From: an uncultured Oscillospiraceae bacterium
GTDB taxonomy: Bacteria; Bacillota; Clostridia; Oscillospirales; Oscillospiraceae
Direction of reading: 5' to 3'
DNA length: 12,148 nucleotides
NCBI GenBank assembly: GCA_947627085.1
Contig: CANQUO010000051.1
Span: 1-12,148 of the forward strand
Made by a program: the position numbers and the translations under genes. Shown here in pieces: positions 1 through 5,896 of this stretch (position 1 is the first letter of the stretch; every line of letters begins with the position of its first letter). The notes under the pieces are model-generated. The model was not told the DNA's origin. It saw nothing but the letters and a program-made list of their open reading frames with translations, and searched no databases.

Positions 1-428
1 ATCTGGATGAAGCGGCGGTAGGAGTCATAGACGAACCGCTCGAACTTGGGGTCGGGGTTGCCGGCGATCATGGCGGCGACCACGTCGTCGTTGAGGCCCA
101 GATTCAGAATGGTGTCCATCATGCCGGGCATGGAGGCCCGGGCGCCGGAGCGGACGGAGACCAGCAGGGGGTTGTTGAGGTCGCCGAACTTCTTGCCGTT
201 CATCTCCTCCATCTTCTTGACGTACTGATTGACCTCGGCCATTATCTCGTCGTTGATGGTGCGGCCGTCCTCGTAATACTGGGTGCAGGCCTCGGTGGTG
301 ATGGTGAAGCCCTGGGGCACGGGGAGCCCGATGTTGGTCATCTCGGCAAGGTTAGCGCCCTTGCCGCCCAGGAGCTCGCGCATGTTGGCGTTGCCCTCTG
401 AGAACAGGTAGACATACTTTTTTGCCAT
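1..428 (-). CDS. ppdK: Pyruvate, phosphate dikinase, N-terminal part (3' end off window)
   Basis: Cytosolic enzyme that interconverts pyruvate + ATP + phosphate with phosphoenolpyruvate + AMP + pyrophosphate. In anaerobic Clostridia it can work in glycolysis or gluconeogenesis. Only the first 142 codons lie in the window, against roughly 870-880 residues for the family. They belong to the N-terminal nucleotide-binding (ATP-grasp-like) domain: GGKGANLAEM at residues 21-30, the GLPVPQGF motif at 34-41, and SVRSGARASMPGMMDTILNLG spanning 91-111, with Arg93 and Arg97 in the usual ATP-site positions. The ATG at 426-428 is preceded by an AGGAAGGA ribosome binding site with 7 nt spacing, and the protein begins at the usual place for the family (MAKKYVYLF). 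A strong promoter lies at 492-520, so it is transcribed separately from the two-component genes upstream. The identification is secure; nothing downstream of residue 142 can be judged. Confidence 0.96.
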   Translation of the reverse strand, partial: MAKKYVYLFSEGNANMRELLGGKGANLAEMTNIGLPVPQGFTITTEACTQYYEDGRTINDEIMAEVNQYVKKMEEMNGKKFGDLNNPLLVSVRSGARASMPGMMDTILNLGLNDDVVAAMIAGNPDPKFERFVYDSYRRFIQ

Positions 429-491
429 TTGTGTATCCTTCCTCGTATTAAAATTTTTGTTTTTTTATTGTCTTGCAAAAAGCCGCTAATT

Positions 492-520
492 ATTATATCA
501 GCGAGCCACGTATTTTTCAA
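492..520 (-). promoter_or_regulatory. Sigma-A type promoter of ppdK
   Basis: On the minus strand a TTGAAA -35 box (515-520) is separated by exactly 17 nt from a perfect TATAAT -10 box (492-497). The -10 box is preceded by TGA, which gives an extended TGn -10. Transcription would start near 485, leaving a leader of about 55-60 nt that is AT-rich and carries the ppdK ribosome binding site. The match to the housekeeping promoter consensus is 5/6 plus 6/6. No operator-like palindrome overlaps it. Confidence 0.85.
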
Positions 521-560
521 GCGTTGCGCAGGAAAAAATTAAACAAATCAGGCGGGTTTT

Positions 561-643
561 TCAGGCCTTTTGGGGTGACTTCGGTACATCAAAAACAAAA
601 GGCCGCCGTATTCGGCGGTCTTAGCCTGTCGAAAAAGGCCTGA
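561..643. repeat. 11-bp inverted repeat flanking the terminator hairpin
   Basis: TCAGGCCTTTT at 561-571 is exactly the reverse complement of AAAAGGCCTGA at 633-643. The two arms bracket the terminator hairpin at 601-620. The 633-643 arm also forms part of the 14-bp palindrome at 627-658, so the two structures are mutually exclusive in RNA. This may be a decayed repeat copy or an alternative fold; the sequence alone does not decide. Confidence 0.6.
590..620 (-). terminator. Rho-independent terminator after the histidine kinase gene
   Basis: Read on the minus strand, GACCGCCG-AATA-CGGCGGCC folds into a GC-rich stem (6 perfect bp, then one mismatch and one more pair) with a 4-nt loop. It is followed at once by the T-rich run TTTTGTTTTTG. 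On the plus strand the same hairpin is not followed by a T tract, so the direction is minus. It would end the ABC/two-component transcript before the ppdK promoter. Confidence 0.8.
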
Positions 644-658
644 CGGCCTTTTTCGACA
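627..658. repeat. 14-bp perfect palindrome with 4-nt loop
   Basis: TGTCGAAAAAGGCC at 627-640 and GGCCTTTTTCGACA at 645-658 are perfect inverted copies around the loop TGAC. The stem runs A5 against T5 inside, so a transcript from either strand would form a stable hairpin. It is not followed by an independent T tract on the minus strand, so it is not a classical terminator by itself. It sits between the kinase stop and the terminator, and may protect the 3' end of the mRNA or be a short dispersed intergenic repeat. Confidence 0.8.
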
Positions 659-663
659 ATGGG

Positions 664-696
664 ATTTTTTCTGACGCACATGTCGTCAGAAAAAAT
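664..696. repeat. 13-bp perfect palindrome with 7-nt loop
   Basis: ATTTTTTCTGACG at 664-676 pairs perfectly with CGTCAGAAAAAAT at 684-696 around a 7-nt loop, CACATGT. It lies 22 nt past the histidine kinase stop codon and 5 nt from the next palindrome (627-658). The T6 and A6 runs at its edges give it a terminator-like look on both strands, so it may be a bidirectional or back-up terminator. It could also be a repeat element. Confidence 0.75.
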
Positions 697-718
697 ATTT
701 GAAAGGTTTTTGACAAGC

Positions 719-1666
719 TTAACGAGGTGTGTGGTCCCCGTAGGGACGGGAGCCGTCGAAGATGGGGAGGGTGAGCTCGAACACGGCGCCGCCCTCGGGG
801 AGGTTTTTCGCGGTGAGCTCGCCGTGGTGGGCACGGGCCACGTCACGGGCCATCGGAAGGCCCACGCCGTAGCCGGCTTTGGCGTTGTCGCCCCGGCGAA
901 AGCGCTCAAAGAGGGCGGAAAATTCCCCGTCGGCGATGCCGGGGCCCCGGTCGGATACCGTCAGGCGCGCCCGCGTCCCCTCGTCGGCGAGCCTTGCCGT
1001 GACGGTAGCCCCGGCGGGCGAGTGCTCCACGGCGTTTTTTATGAGGTTCTCCAGCGCCTCGCCAAGCCAGAAACAGTCGGCGGAGACGGTGAGCTCCGGA
1101 CCCTCGGCCTGGAGCTCCACGTTCTTAAGTCCGGCAAGGGGCAGGATGTGCTCCCGGGCGACCTCCAGCTCCGCCCGGAGGTCCACGGGCTCGAAGCTCA
1201 TGGTCGCCTTGCCCTCGGCAAGCTGGCTTGAGCGCAGGACCCTGTCAAGCTCGGAATTCAGCCTCTCCATGCCGGCCTGGCATTTTTCCATGCTCTCCCG
1301 GCCCGTCTCCGGCACGGCGGCCTCAAGTATGTCCAGCTGTATCTGGGCGGCGGCCAAGGCGTTTTTCATCTGGTGGGCCATATTCTCCGTAAAGCGGATC
1401 ATCTGCCCCTCCCGCTCCAGGGCGGAGCGGCGCTGGTGGAGCAGGAGCTGTTCCAGTCGGGATATCTGGTTTATCAGGTTCTGAAGGTCCCCCTCCCTGA
1501 GCGTCTCGCCCACGGGCTCGGGGAGGGACGAGTCAGGGTATATCTGGAAATGCTCAAGCCTTTCGGTGAGCTCCTTTATCTGCCGGTCCCTCCGCCGGAC
1601 CCAGACGAGGAAGAAGGCGGCGGCGCCCAAAAGGAGGACTGTCGCCCCCACGGCTATAAATATCAT
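719..1666 (-). CDS. Sensor histidine kinase, single membrane segment, no distinct sensor domain
   Basis: Membrane histidine kinase of 315 residues that should autophosphorylate and pass phosphate to the response regulator encoded just upstream (4-nt gap). Residues 3-23 form one hydrophobic segment followed by RRR, so the rest is cytosolic. Residues 25-90 look like a helical linker. The H box has the phospho-acceptor His98 in AHQMKNAL; the Asn at the HxxK(T/N) position is the kind linked to phosphatase activity in known kinases. The N box is ENLIKNAVEH (206-215), with G1 DRGPGI (239-244), F box FERFRRGD (253-260) and G2 GYGVGL (265-270), so the ATPase domain is complete. It starts with ATG preceded by a GGTGAGG-like site. 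With no input domain, the signal probably comes from the membrane or from the neighbouring ABC transporter; this is inference. Three hairpins follow the stop. Confidence 0.93.
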   Translation of the reverse strand: MIFIAVGATVLLLGAAAFFLVWVRRRDRQIKELTERLEHFQIYPDSSLPEPVGETLREGDLQNLINQISRLEQLLLHQRRSALEREGQMIRFTENMAHQMKNALAAAQIQLDILEAAVPETGRESMEKCQAGMERLNSELDRVLRSSQLAEGKATMSFEPVDLRAELEVAREHILPLAGLKNVELQAEGPELTVSADCFWLGEALENLIKNAVEHSPAGATVTARLADEGTRARLTVSDRGPGIADGEFSALFERFRRGDNAKAGYGVGLPMARDVARAHHGELTAKNLPEGGAVFELTLPIFDGSRPYGDHTPR

Positions 1667-1670
1667 AGCC

Positions 1671-2357
1671 TCACCGCCTTACCGGTACGCCCCAGCGGTA
1701 GCCCACGCCCCGGACGGTCTCTATTCGCGCCCTGCCCTCGGGGCCGCCCAGCTTCTCCCGGAGCCTGCTTATGTTCACGCTCAGGGTGTTCTCCTCCACG
1801 AATTTGGCGTCCTTGTCCCAAACGCGGTAGAAAAGCTCCTCCCGGGTGAGGGCCCGGGGCCAGCTGAGCATCAGGGCCGAGAGTATGTCCCACTCCACCC
1901 CGGAGAGCTTCACGGGCTCGCCGCTCAGCGTCAGCGTGTGGGTGGCCTGGTCCAGGACCAGCTCCCCGGTGACGAGCCTGTCGGAGGGCCGAAAGCGGGT
2001 CCGGCGCATGAGCGCCTCCACCCGGGCGATGAGCTCACGGACCCGGAAGGGCTTTGTCAGGTAGTCGTCCCCGCCGGAGCCGAAGCCCTCGACGAGGTCG
2101 GCCTCGCCGCTCCGGGCGGTCAGGAAGAGTATGGGCAGGTCCGAAAACTCCCGTATCCTGCGGCACAGCCCGTAGCCGCTCTCGGCGCCCAATGACACGT
2201 CCAGCACCGCCATGTCGGCGGTCCTGGCCCTCAGAAGCTCCAGCGCCTCCTCCGTCCCCGAGGCCAGCTCCACGCCGTAGCCCCGGCCCTCAAAGACCTC
2301 CCTGAGGCCCTCGGCCACGCCCCGGTCGTCCTCTACCACAAGTATCCTTCCCGCCAC
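1671..2357 (-). CDS. OmpR/PhoB-family response regulator
   Basis: DNA-binding response regulator of 228 residues and partner of the adjacent histidine kinase. The receiver domain (about 1-118) has the acidic cluster E9-D10-D11, phospho-acceptor Asp53 (AVLDVSL), Thr80 and Lys102 (TKPF). The C-terminal winged-helix domain (about 128-225) ends in the typical ETVRGVGYRWG. Translation most likely starts at the GTG at 2355-2357, because GGAGGG lies 6 nt upstream and the protein begins at the usual MxxRILVVEDD position. It is 4 nt upstream of the kinase and 89 nt downstream of the ABC ATPase, with a candidate promoter in between. It probably controls the ABC genes and perhaps its own expression. The 11-bp tandem repeats at 5783-5815 are a candidate target, since OmpR-family regulators often bind direct repeats with about that spacing. 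The target assignment is inference. Confidence 0.95.
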   Translation of the reverse strand: MAGRILVVEDDRGVAEGLREVFEGRGYGVELASGTEEALELLRARTADMAVLDVSLGAESGYGLCRRIREFSDLPILFLTARSGEADLVEGFGSGGDDYLTKPFRVRELIARVEALMRRTRFRPSDRLVTGELVLDQATHTLTLSGEPVKLSGVEWDILSALMLSWPRALTREELFYRVWDKDAKFVEENTLSVNISRLREKLGGPEGRARIETVRGVGYRWGVPVRR

Positions 2358-2373
2358 TTTAGTCCCTCCATTA

Positions 2374-2387
2374 CCGCCCTCCGGCGG
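2374..2387 (-). promoter_or_regulatory. Short GC hairpin in the response regulator leader
   Basis: CCGCC and GGCGG flank a 4-nt loop (stem 2374-2378 with 2383-2387). In the minus-strand transcript the hairpin is about 10 nt upstream of the GGAGGG ribosome binding site of the response regulator, and T5 lies before it rather than after. It is therefore not a terminator in the gene direction. It could affect translation or be a processing site between the ABC and regulatory halves of the message, but five base pairs can arise by chance. Confidence 0.35.
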
Positions 2388-2433
2388 AAAAACGCGATTT
2401 TAACCAAGCTTTTGTCCCGTATTACGGATATTA

Positions 2434-2462
2434 ATTATATCACCGTTTAAATGATTTTTCCA
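2434..2462 (-). promoter_or_regulatory. Candidate internal promoter for the response regulator and kinase
   Basis: On the minus strand TGGAAA (2457-2462, 4/6 to the -35 consensus) lies 17 nt before a perfect TATAAT (2434-2439) with an extended TGA in front. This is the same TGATATAAT core as in the ppdK promoter. The -35 box overlaps the last codons of the ABC ATPase gene. Transcription from near 2428 would give a leader of about 70 nt before the GTG start. It would let the regulator-kinase pair be expressed at a basal level when the ABC operon is silent. Confidence 0.55.
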
Positions 2463-3112
2463 TCCTCAATGTGTATCACCTGGTCGGCCTTTCTCGCTAT
2501 GTCCAGGTCGTGGGTCACGACGATGAGCGTCTGGCCGAAGCGGCGGGCGGAGTCCCGCAGAAGTCCCATGGTGTCCTCGCCCACCTTTTTGTCCAGATTC
2601 CCCGTGGGCTCGTCGGCGAAAATTATGTGGGGCTTTGCCAGCACCGAGCGGGCGATGGCGCAGCGCTGCTGTTCGCCGCCGGAGAGCTCCGAGGGGTATT
2701 TTGCCAGCTTGTCCGAAAGGCCCAGCATGCCCGTGACCTCCTGAAGGTAGTCCTGATCCGCCCGCCTGCCGTCCAGCGTCAGGGGCATGGTGATGTTCGT
2801 CAGCACATTATAGTCGTCCAAAAGGTTATACTGCTGGAACACAAAGCCCATGTGGCGGCGGCGGAATATGGCCATTTTCGTGTCGGAGTACCTTGTAAAA
2901 TCCGTCCCGTTCACCTCAACGGAGCCGGAAGTGGGCCGGTCAAGGCCGCTGAGGATATGGAGAAGCGTCGACTTGCCTGAGCCGCTCCGGCCGATGACGG
3001 CGTAGAAGAGCCCATTCTCGAAGTCGTAGCTCACGCCCCTCAGGGCCTCCACCTGGCCGGAGGAGACCTTGTAGGTCCTCGTCACGTCCTTTGCCGAAAG
3101 TATGATGTCCAT
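2447..3112 (-). CDS. ABC transporter ATP-binding protein (LolD/MacB-like)
   Basis: Cytosolic ATPase of 221 residues that would drive the permease encoded immediately upstream. All motifs are intact: Walker A GRSGSGKS (41-48), Q loop FQQYN (92-96), signature LSGGEQQR (143-150), Walker B IIFADEP (163-169), D-loop NLD (172-174) and switch His201. Length and motif spacing fit the LolD/MacB/BceA/FtsE-like group, which works with FtsX-fold permeases. I take the ATG at 3110-3112 as the start: AGGAGG sits about 6 nt upstream and the protein then begins MDIILSAKDV. A GTG five codons earlier (3125-3127) is in frame but would include the ribosome binding site. The gap to the permease stop is 11 nt. The family is certain; the transported or mobilised substrate is unknown. 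Confidence 0.95.
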   Translation of the reverse strand: MDIILSAKDVTRTYKVSSGQVEALRGVSYDFENGLFYAVIGRSGSGKSTLLHILSGLDRPTSGSVEVNGTDFTRYSDTKMAIFRRRHMGFVFQQYNLLDDYNVLTNITMPLTLDGRRADQDYLQEVTGMLGLSDKLAKYPSELSGGEQQRCAIARSVLAKPHIIFADEPTGNLDKKVGEDTMGLLRDSARRFGQTLIVVTHDLDIARKADQVIHIEDGKII

Positions 3113-3123
3113 CTCATCCCTCC

Positions 3124-5763
3124 TCACTGCTCGTCACGGAGCCTGTCCGTGAGATTTCCCCGAGTCACACGCCCGCCGGCGAACACGGAGGCCGCCAGTA
3201 TCACCGCAAAGCATATCCCAAGCGGTATGGCGAAGCGCCAGAAGGTCCCGCCGTACTGGTACCAGTTTCCGTAGGCGCAGGACAAGAGCTCGTCAAGTAT
3301 CCGCTCCGAGAGCGTGCGGAGCCTTCCGTTATATCGGAAATCCTCCTCCAACCATTCAAGATATGGCCGGTAGAAGTCCTCCTTGATGATTATCATCACC
3401 ATTGACACCGCCGCGGCGGACAGGAAGCTTTTGAGCGTGGACCGGAGGCGCTTTAAGTACCGGCGGCTCTTTGAAAGGCCGATGGCCTCCATTATCCCGG
3501 CGCTCCGCCTCTCCCGCTCGGCCTCCAGGGCCATGGCGCTGAATATTACGATGAATATTATGAACATGACGCAAAGCCCCCCGGCCAGGAACTGAATCTC
3601 CACCTGATTGAAGTCGCGCCTGTATGATTCCGCGGATGACAGGTTTCCTATGTTACTGCGAAGGCCCGCCTCGTCAACTATCCAGTTTATCTCCTCCGCC
3701 GCCCCCAAGTATGTGGCGCCGGGGTAGAAGGTCATCACGGCCTTGTTGTAGTCGTGCCTCTCCCCCGCAGTCCATACGCCGTCCAGGGCCTGTCCCTCGG
3801 GCATCGACGATAAGAACCGCTCAAAGAAGCTCTCCGAGCACAGTATACCCCAGAGATGGTCTCCGGAAAACTCCCCGTCGTTGATGTCATAGTAGGGAAG
3901 GTCGTATATATCCCGGCCCTGGGTGTTGTATACCGCCCGTCCGAACTTGCCGCCGTAGCCCACCCGGGCCGTTATAACGCCGTCCCCCACCGGGAAAAGC
4001 AGCTCCCTGGAGTTTATGATGTCGAAGTCCAGGTCGTTTCCGAAGGATAAGGTGAAATTGGAGTCGGACACGGCCAGCACCGAGTCCCCGGCTATAAACT
4101 CCTCGCGGCTGAAGCTGTCGCAGATGAGCTCCAGATCGTCAAAGGGTATGAGATACTCAAGGTCGGCGTCGTCTATGACGTACACCGGCGCCGTCTGCCG
4201 GGTGTACTCGTCCCGTTCCTCAAGGGCCTTGCCCATCACGTCCGTGACGAAATATCTGATCCCCCAGACGTTTTTTACACCCTCCACAAGCCTCAGCCTG
4301 TCCACGGTATTCGCGGGGACTGTCCCCTCATCCCCCTTTGGGGAGACAGTGGCGTTGGTGGCCGCCTCCTTTGTGTAAAAGAGGTCATAGAGATATATCC
4401 GGGAGTGTGAGAAGGTCAAAAGGGCCGTGTAGCACACCGCTACCGTCAGTGTCCATATTAGCGCGCGGTTTAAGCGCCTTATGAGCCAGGCTCTGCGGCC
4501 CGGAGCGCCGATACGCCCGGTCAGGGGCGTGCGCAGGGAGACGAATACCGCCGCCAGCCTCACCGCGACCACCGTCACAAGCCATAAAAGCGCGGCTATC
4601 ATGAGCTTTTTCCAAGGGAAGGTCACCCGGACGGGCACGCTCCCGGCGTAGACCGTCAGCTCCAGCGCCAGCGCGGTGCCGCCGGCGGCCAACCCCACGC
4701 CCACAACGAAGGCCGGGAGGGCGATAATGACCGTCTCATAAAAGACCATCAGCAGAAGCTGACGCTTTGTGAGGCCTAGGCTCCTGAACCTGGCAAGGCT
4801 GGCCGCCTCGCTCCTTACGCGCAGAAGGTAGATGCAGATAACGCCCAATGCCGTGACGATGAGGATGAGCGTTGAGTAGTAGCTCGTGGCCTCGGCGGAC
4901 CTTCCGATGATGCTCTGGATGTTGCTGTCGTCGTTGAAGGTTGGCCCCAGCCGTCCCGCCTTTTTCATGTAGCCCTGAAGCTCGTCCCGGGCCTGCCGGC
5001 TCATGTCCTTGTCCCGGATTATGTGGTACTGGTACAGAAGGGGAGAGAGGGTTGCGGTGACCGTCTCGCCGTTCTCCTCGTAGGTGATCTGGCCCACGCT
5101 CTCCCCGGCCTCGGCGTAGACGCTCTGGGCGTCCTGCTCCGTGATTATCGCCCCGCTGGCCGGTGTGCGGCTTGCCGCCCTTGGCCCGCCGGACAGATAG
5201 TTCCACCCGTCGGCGTACTCGCGTATTATTCCCACAAGCTTAAAGCTGCGCTGGACCGGCACGTATAGCCCCCTGTGGTTCGTGGGCACGTATATGGTAA
5301 ACTCCACCGTGCCCCCCAATGTCTTGTCGAGCTTAAGCATGTCGAGCTTAGACTCCTCCATGGCGATCTCGCCGGGATATTCAGGCCAGCGGCCGCTCTC
5401 CAGCTCCAGGTGTCCCAGCTCGATGAAGCCCTGGTCCACCGTTCCGATACTGGGGCCGTTCCTGCCGTCCTTGTCCAGGGCCAGCCGGCCGTAGCTTACG
5501 GTGGTGCCCAGCTTTAAGAGCCACTCCCGGCTCTCCAGCCACTCCCGGTCCTCGGGCACGCCGTAGGGAATCAGAATGTCGTAGCGGCCATACTTGGCCT
5601 CGGCGTAGGCCCGGTTCGTGGCCTCCATACTGCCGTTGATCATTATGGTCATCACCGCAAATCCGAAGGAGAAGCTCAGTACCGCGAAAAGCAGTACCGC
5701 CTGCCTCCATCTTCGCTTCAATGCCCGTACGCTCAGCTTGAACAGTTCTCCGTTCATCTCCAT
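3124..5763 (-). CDS. FtsX/MacB-type ABC transporter permease, 879 residues
   Basis: Membrane subunit for the ATPase encoded next. I see about eight hydrophobic segments: 21-42, 297-315, 337-366, 385-408, 432-452, 723-744, 776-794 and 845-864. This is the duplicated 1+3 FtsX topology, with two large extracytoplasmic regions (about 43-296 and 453-722). The first begins like a MacB periplasmic core domain. Cytoplasmic coupling motifs follow TM2 (ARFRSLGLTKRQ, 324-335) and TM6 (AGIMEAIGLSKSR, 755-767), as is typical for FtsX folds. Permeases of this type use ATP for mechanotransmission rather than classical transport, for example removing peptides or lipids from the membrane. The second outer domain is acidic and has no family I can name. 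This is not the 10-TM BceB layout. The start at 5763 is the most upstream ATG but has only a weak ribosome binding site; an ATG two codons later (5757) is also possible. Substrate is unknown; antimicrobial peptide response is a guess from the linked two-component system. Confidence 0.9.
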   Translation of the reverse strand: MEMNGELFKLSVRALKRRWRQAVLLFAVLSFSFGFAVMTIMINGSMEATNRAYAEAKYGRYDILIPYGVPEDREWLESREWLLKLGTTVSYGRLALDKDGRNGPSIGTVDQGFIELGHLELESGRWPEYPGEIAMEESKLDMLKLDKTLGGTVEFTIYVPTNHRGLYVPVQRSFKLVGIIREYADGWNYLSGGPRAASRTPASGAIITEQDAQSVYAEAGESVGQITYEENGETVTATLSPLLYQYHIIRDKDMSRQARDELQGYMKKAGRLGPTFNDDSNIQSIIGRSAEATSYYSTLILIVTALGVICIYLLRVRSEAASLARFRSLGLTKRQLLLMVFYETVIIALPAFVVGVGLAAGGTALALELTVYAGSVPVRVTFPWKKLMIAALLWLVTVVAVRLAAVFVSLRTPLTGRIGAPGRRAWLIRRLNRALIWTLTVAVCYTALLTFSHSRIYLYDLFYTKEAATNATVSPKGDEGTVPANTVDRLRLVEGVKNVWGIRYFVTDVMGKALEERDEYTRQTAPVYVIDDADLEYLIPFDDLELICDSFSREEFIAGDSVLAVSDSNFTLSFGNDLDFDIINSRELLFPVGDGVITARVGYGGKFGRAVYNTQGRDIYDLPYYDINDGEFSGDHLWGILCSESFFERFLSSMPEGQALDGVWTAGERHDYNKAVMTFYPGATYLGAAEEINWIVDEAGLRSNIGNLSSAESYRRDFNQVEIQFLAGGLCVMFIIFIVIFSAMALEAERERRSAGIMEAIGLSKSRRYLKRLRSTLKSFLSAAAVSMVMIIIKEDFYRPYLEWLEEDFRYNGRLRTLSERILDELLSCAYGNWYQYGGTFWRFAIPLGICFAVILAASVFAGGRVTRGNLTDRLRDEQ

Positions 5764-5782
5764 TCACCCGCTTTCAAGGATT

Positions 5783-5815
5783 GCTTAAGGTATGACTTAA
5801 GTATACACGCGGTAT
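5783..5815 (-). promoter_or_regulatory. Three tandem 11-bp repeats upstream of the ABC operon (candidate operator)
   Basis: On the minus strand three consecutive 11-mers start with ATAC: ATACCGCGTGT, ATACTTAAGTC and ATACCTTAAGC. The last two share CTTAAG and differ mainly by a one-base shift. Eleven-base direct repeats place each unit on the same face of the helix, which is how OmpR-family regulators commonly bind. The array lies 20-52 nt before the permease start and overlaps the best -10 candidate, TATACT (5800-5805). That promoter lacks a good -35 box at the normal distance, as in activated or otherwise controlled promoters. The role as binding site of the linked regulator is inferred. Confidence 0.45.
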
Positions 5816-5820
5816 CTTAC

Positions 5821-5844
5821 AATTTTCTCTCAAACGAGAAAATT
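5821..5844. promoter_or_regulatory. AT-rich 9-bp palindrome in the ABC operon upstream region
   Basis: AATTTTCTC (5821-5829) and GAGAAAATT (5836-5844) are perfect inverted copies around a 6-nt centre. A partial third copy, AAATTCTCTGA, follows at about 5850-5860. It lies just upstream of the ATAC repeats and 58-81 nt before the permease start, which suits an activator or repressor site. It is not followed by a T tract, so terminator function is unlikely. Confidence 0.45.
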
Positions 5845-5868
5845 TCCGAAAATTCTCTGATATAAATT

Positions 5869-5891
5869 AAGGACCGGGAAAACCGGTCCTT
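5869..5891 (-). terminator. Hairpin terminator after mnmE
   Basis: AAGGACCGG and CCGGTCCTT form a perfect 9-bp stem with a 5-nt loop, beginning 5 nt past the mnmE stop codon. On the minus strand the stem ends in CCTT followed by AATTTATAT, a modest T content, so termination may be incomplete. On the plus strand it is followed by GTGTTTTATTTT, but no plus-strand gene reaches it. It most likely ends the glyQS-to-mnmE transcript. Confidence 0.7.
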
Positions 5892-5896
5892 GTGTT

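Noticed and set aside
561..696. A CRISPR array or MITE with terminal repeats
   Set aside because: The palindromes differ from each other, have no regular spacers, and no target-site duplication is evident.
659..1231. Long plus-strand open frames opposite the histidine kinase (also 879-1484)
   Set aside because: They are antisense to a gene with all kinase motifs, lack recognisable domains or ribosome binding sites, and such frames are expected opposite GC-rich coding DNA.
1566..2195. Plus-strand 209-codon open frame opposite the response regulator
   Set aside because: Composition is proline/glycine/alanine-rich, no domain is visible and the minus strand encodes a complete OmpR-family protein.
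3113..3127. Upstream in-frame GTG start for the ABC ATPase
   Set aside because: It would place the AGGAGG ribosome binding site inside the gene and add five residues not usual in the family. The ATG at 3110-3112 has correct spacing.
5869..5891. Reading the hairpin as a plus-strand terminator, given GTGTTTTATTTT on that side
   Set aside because: No plus-strand gene is supported anywhere nearby, while mnmE ends 5 nt away on the minus strand.
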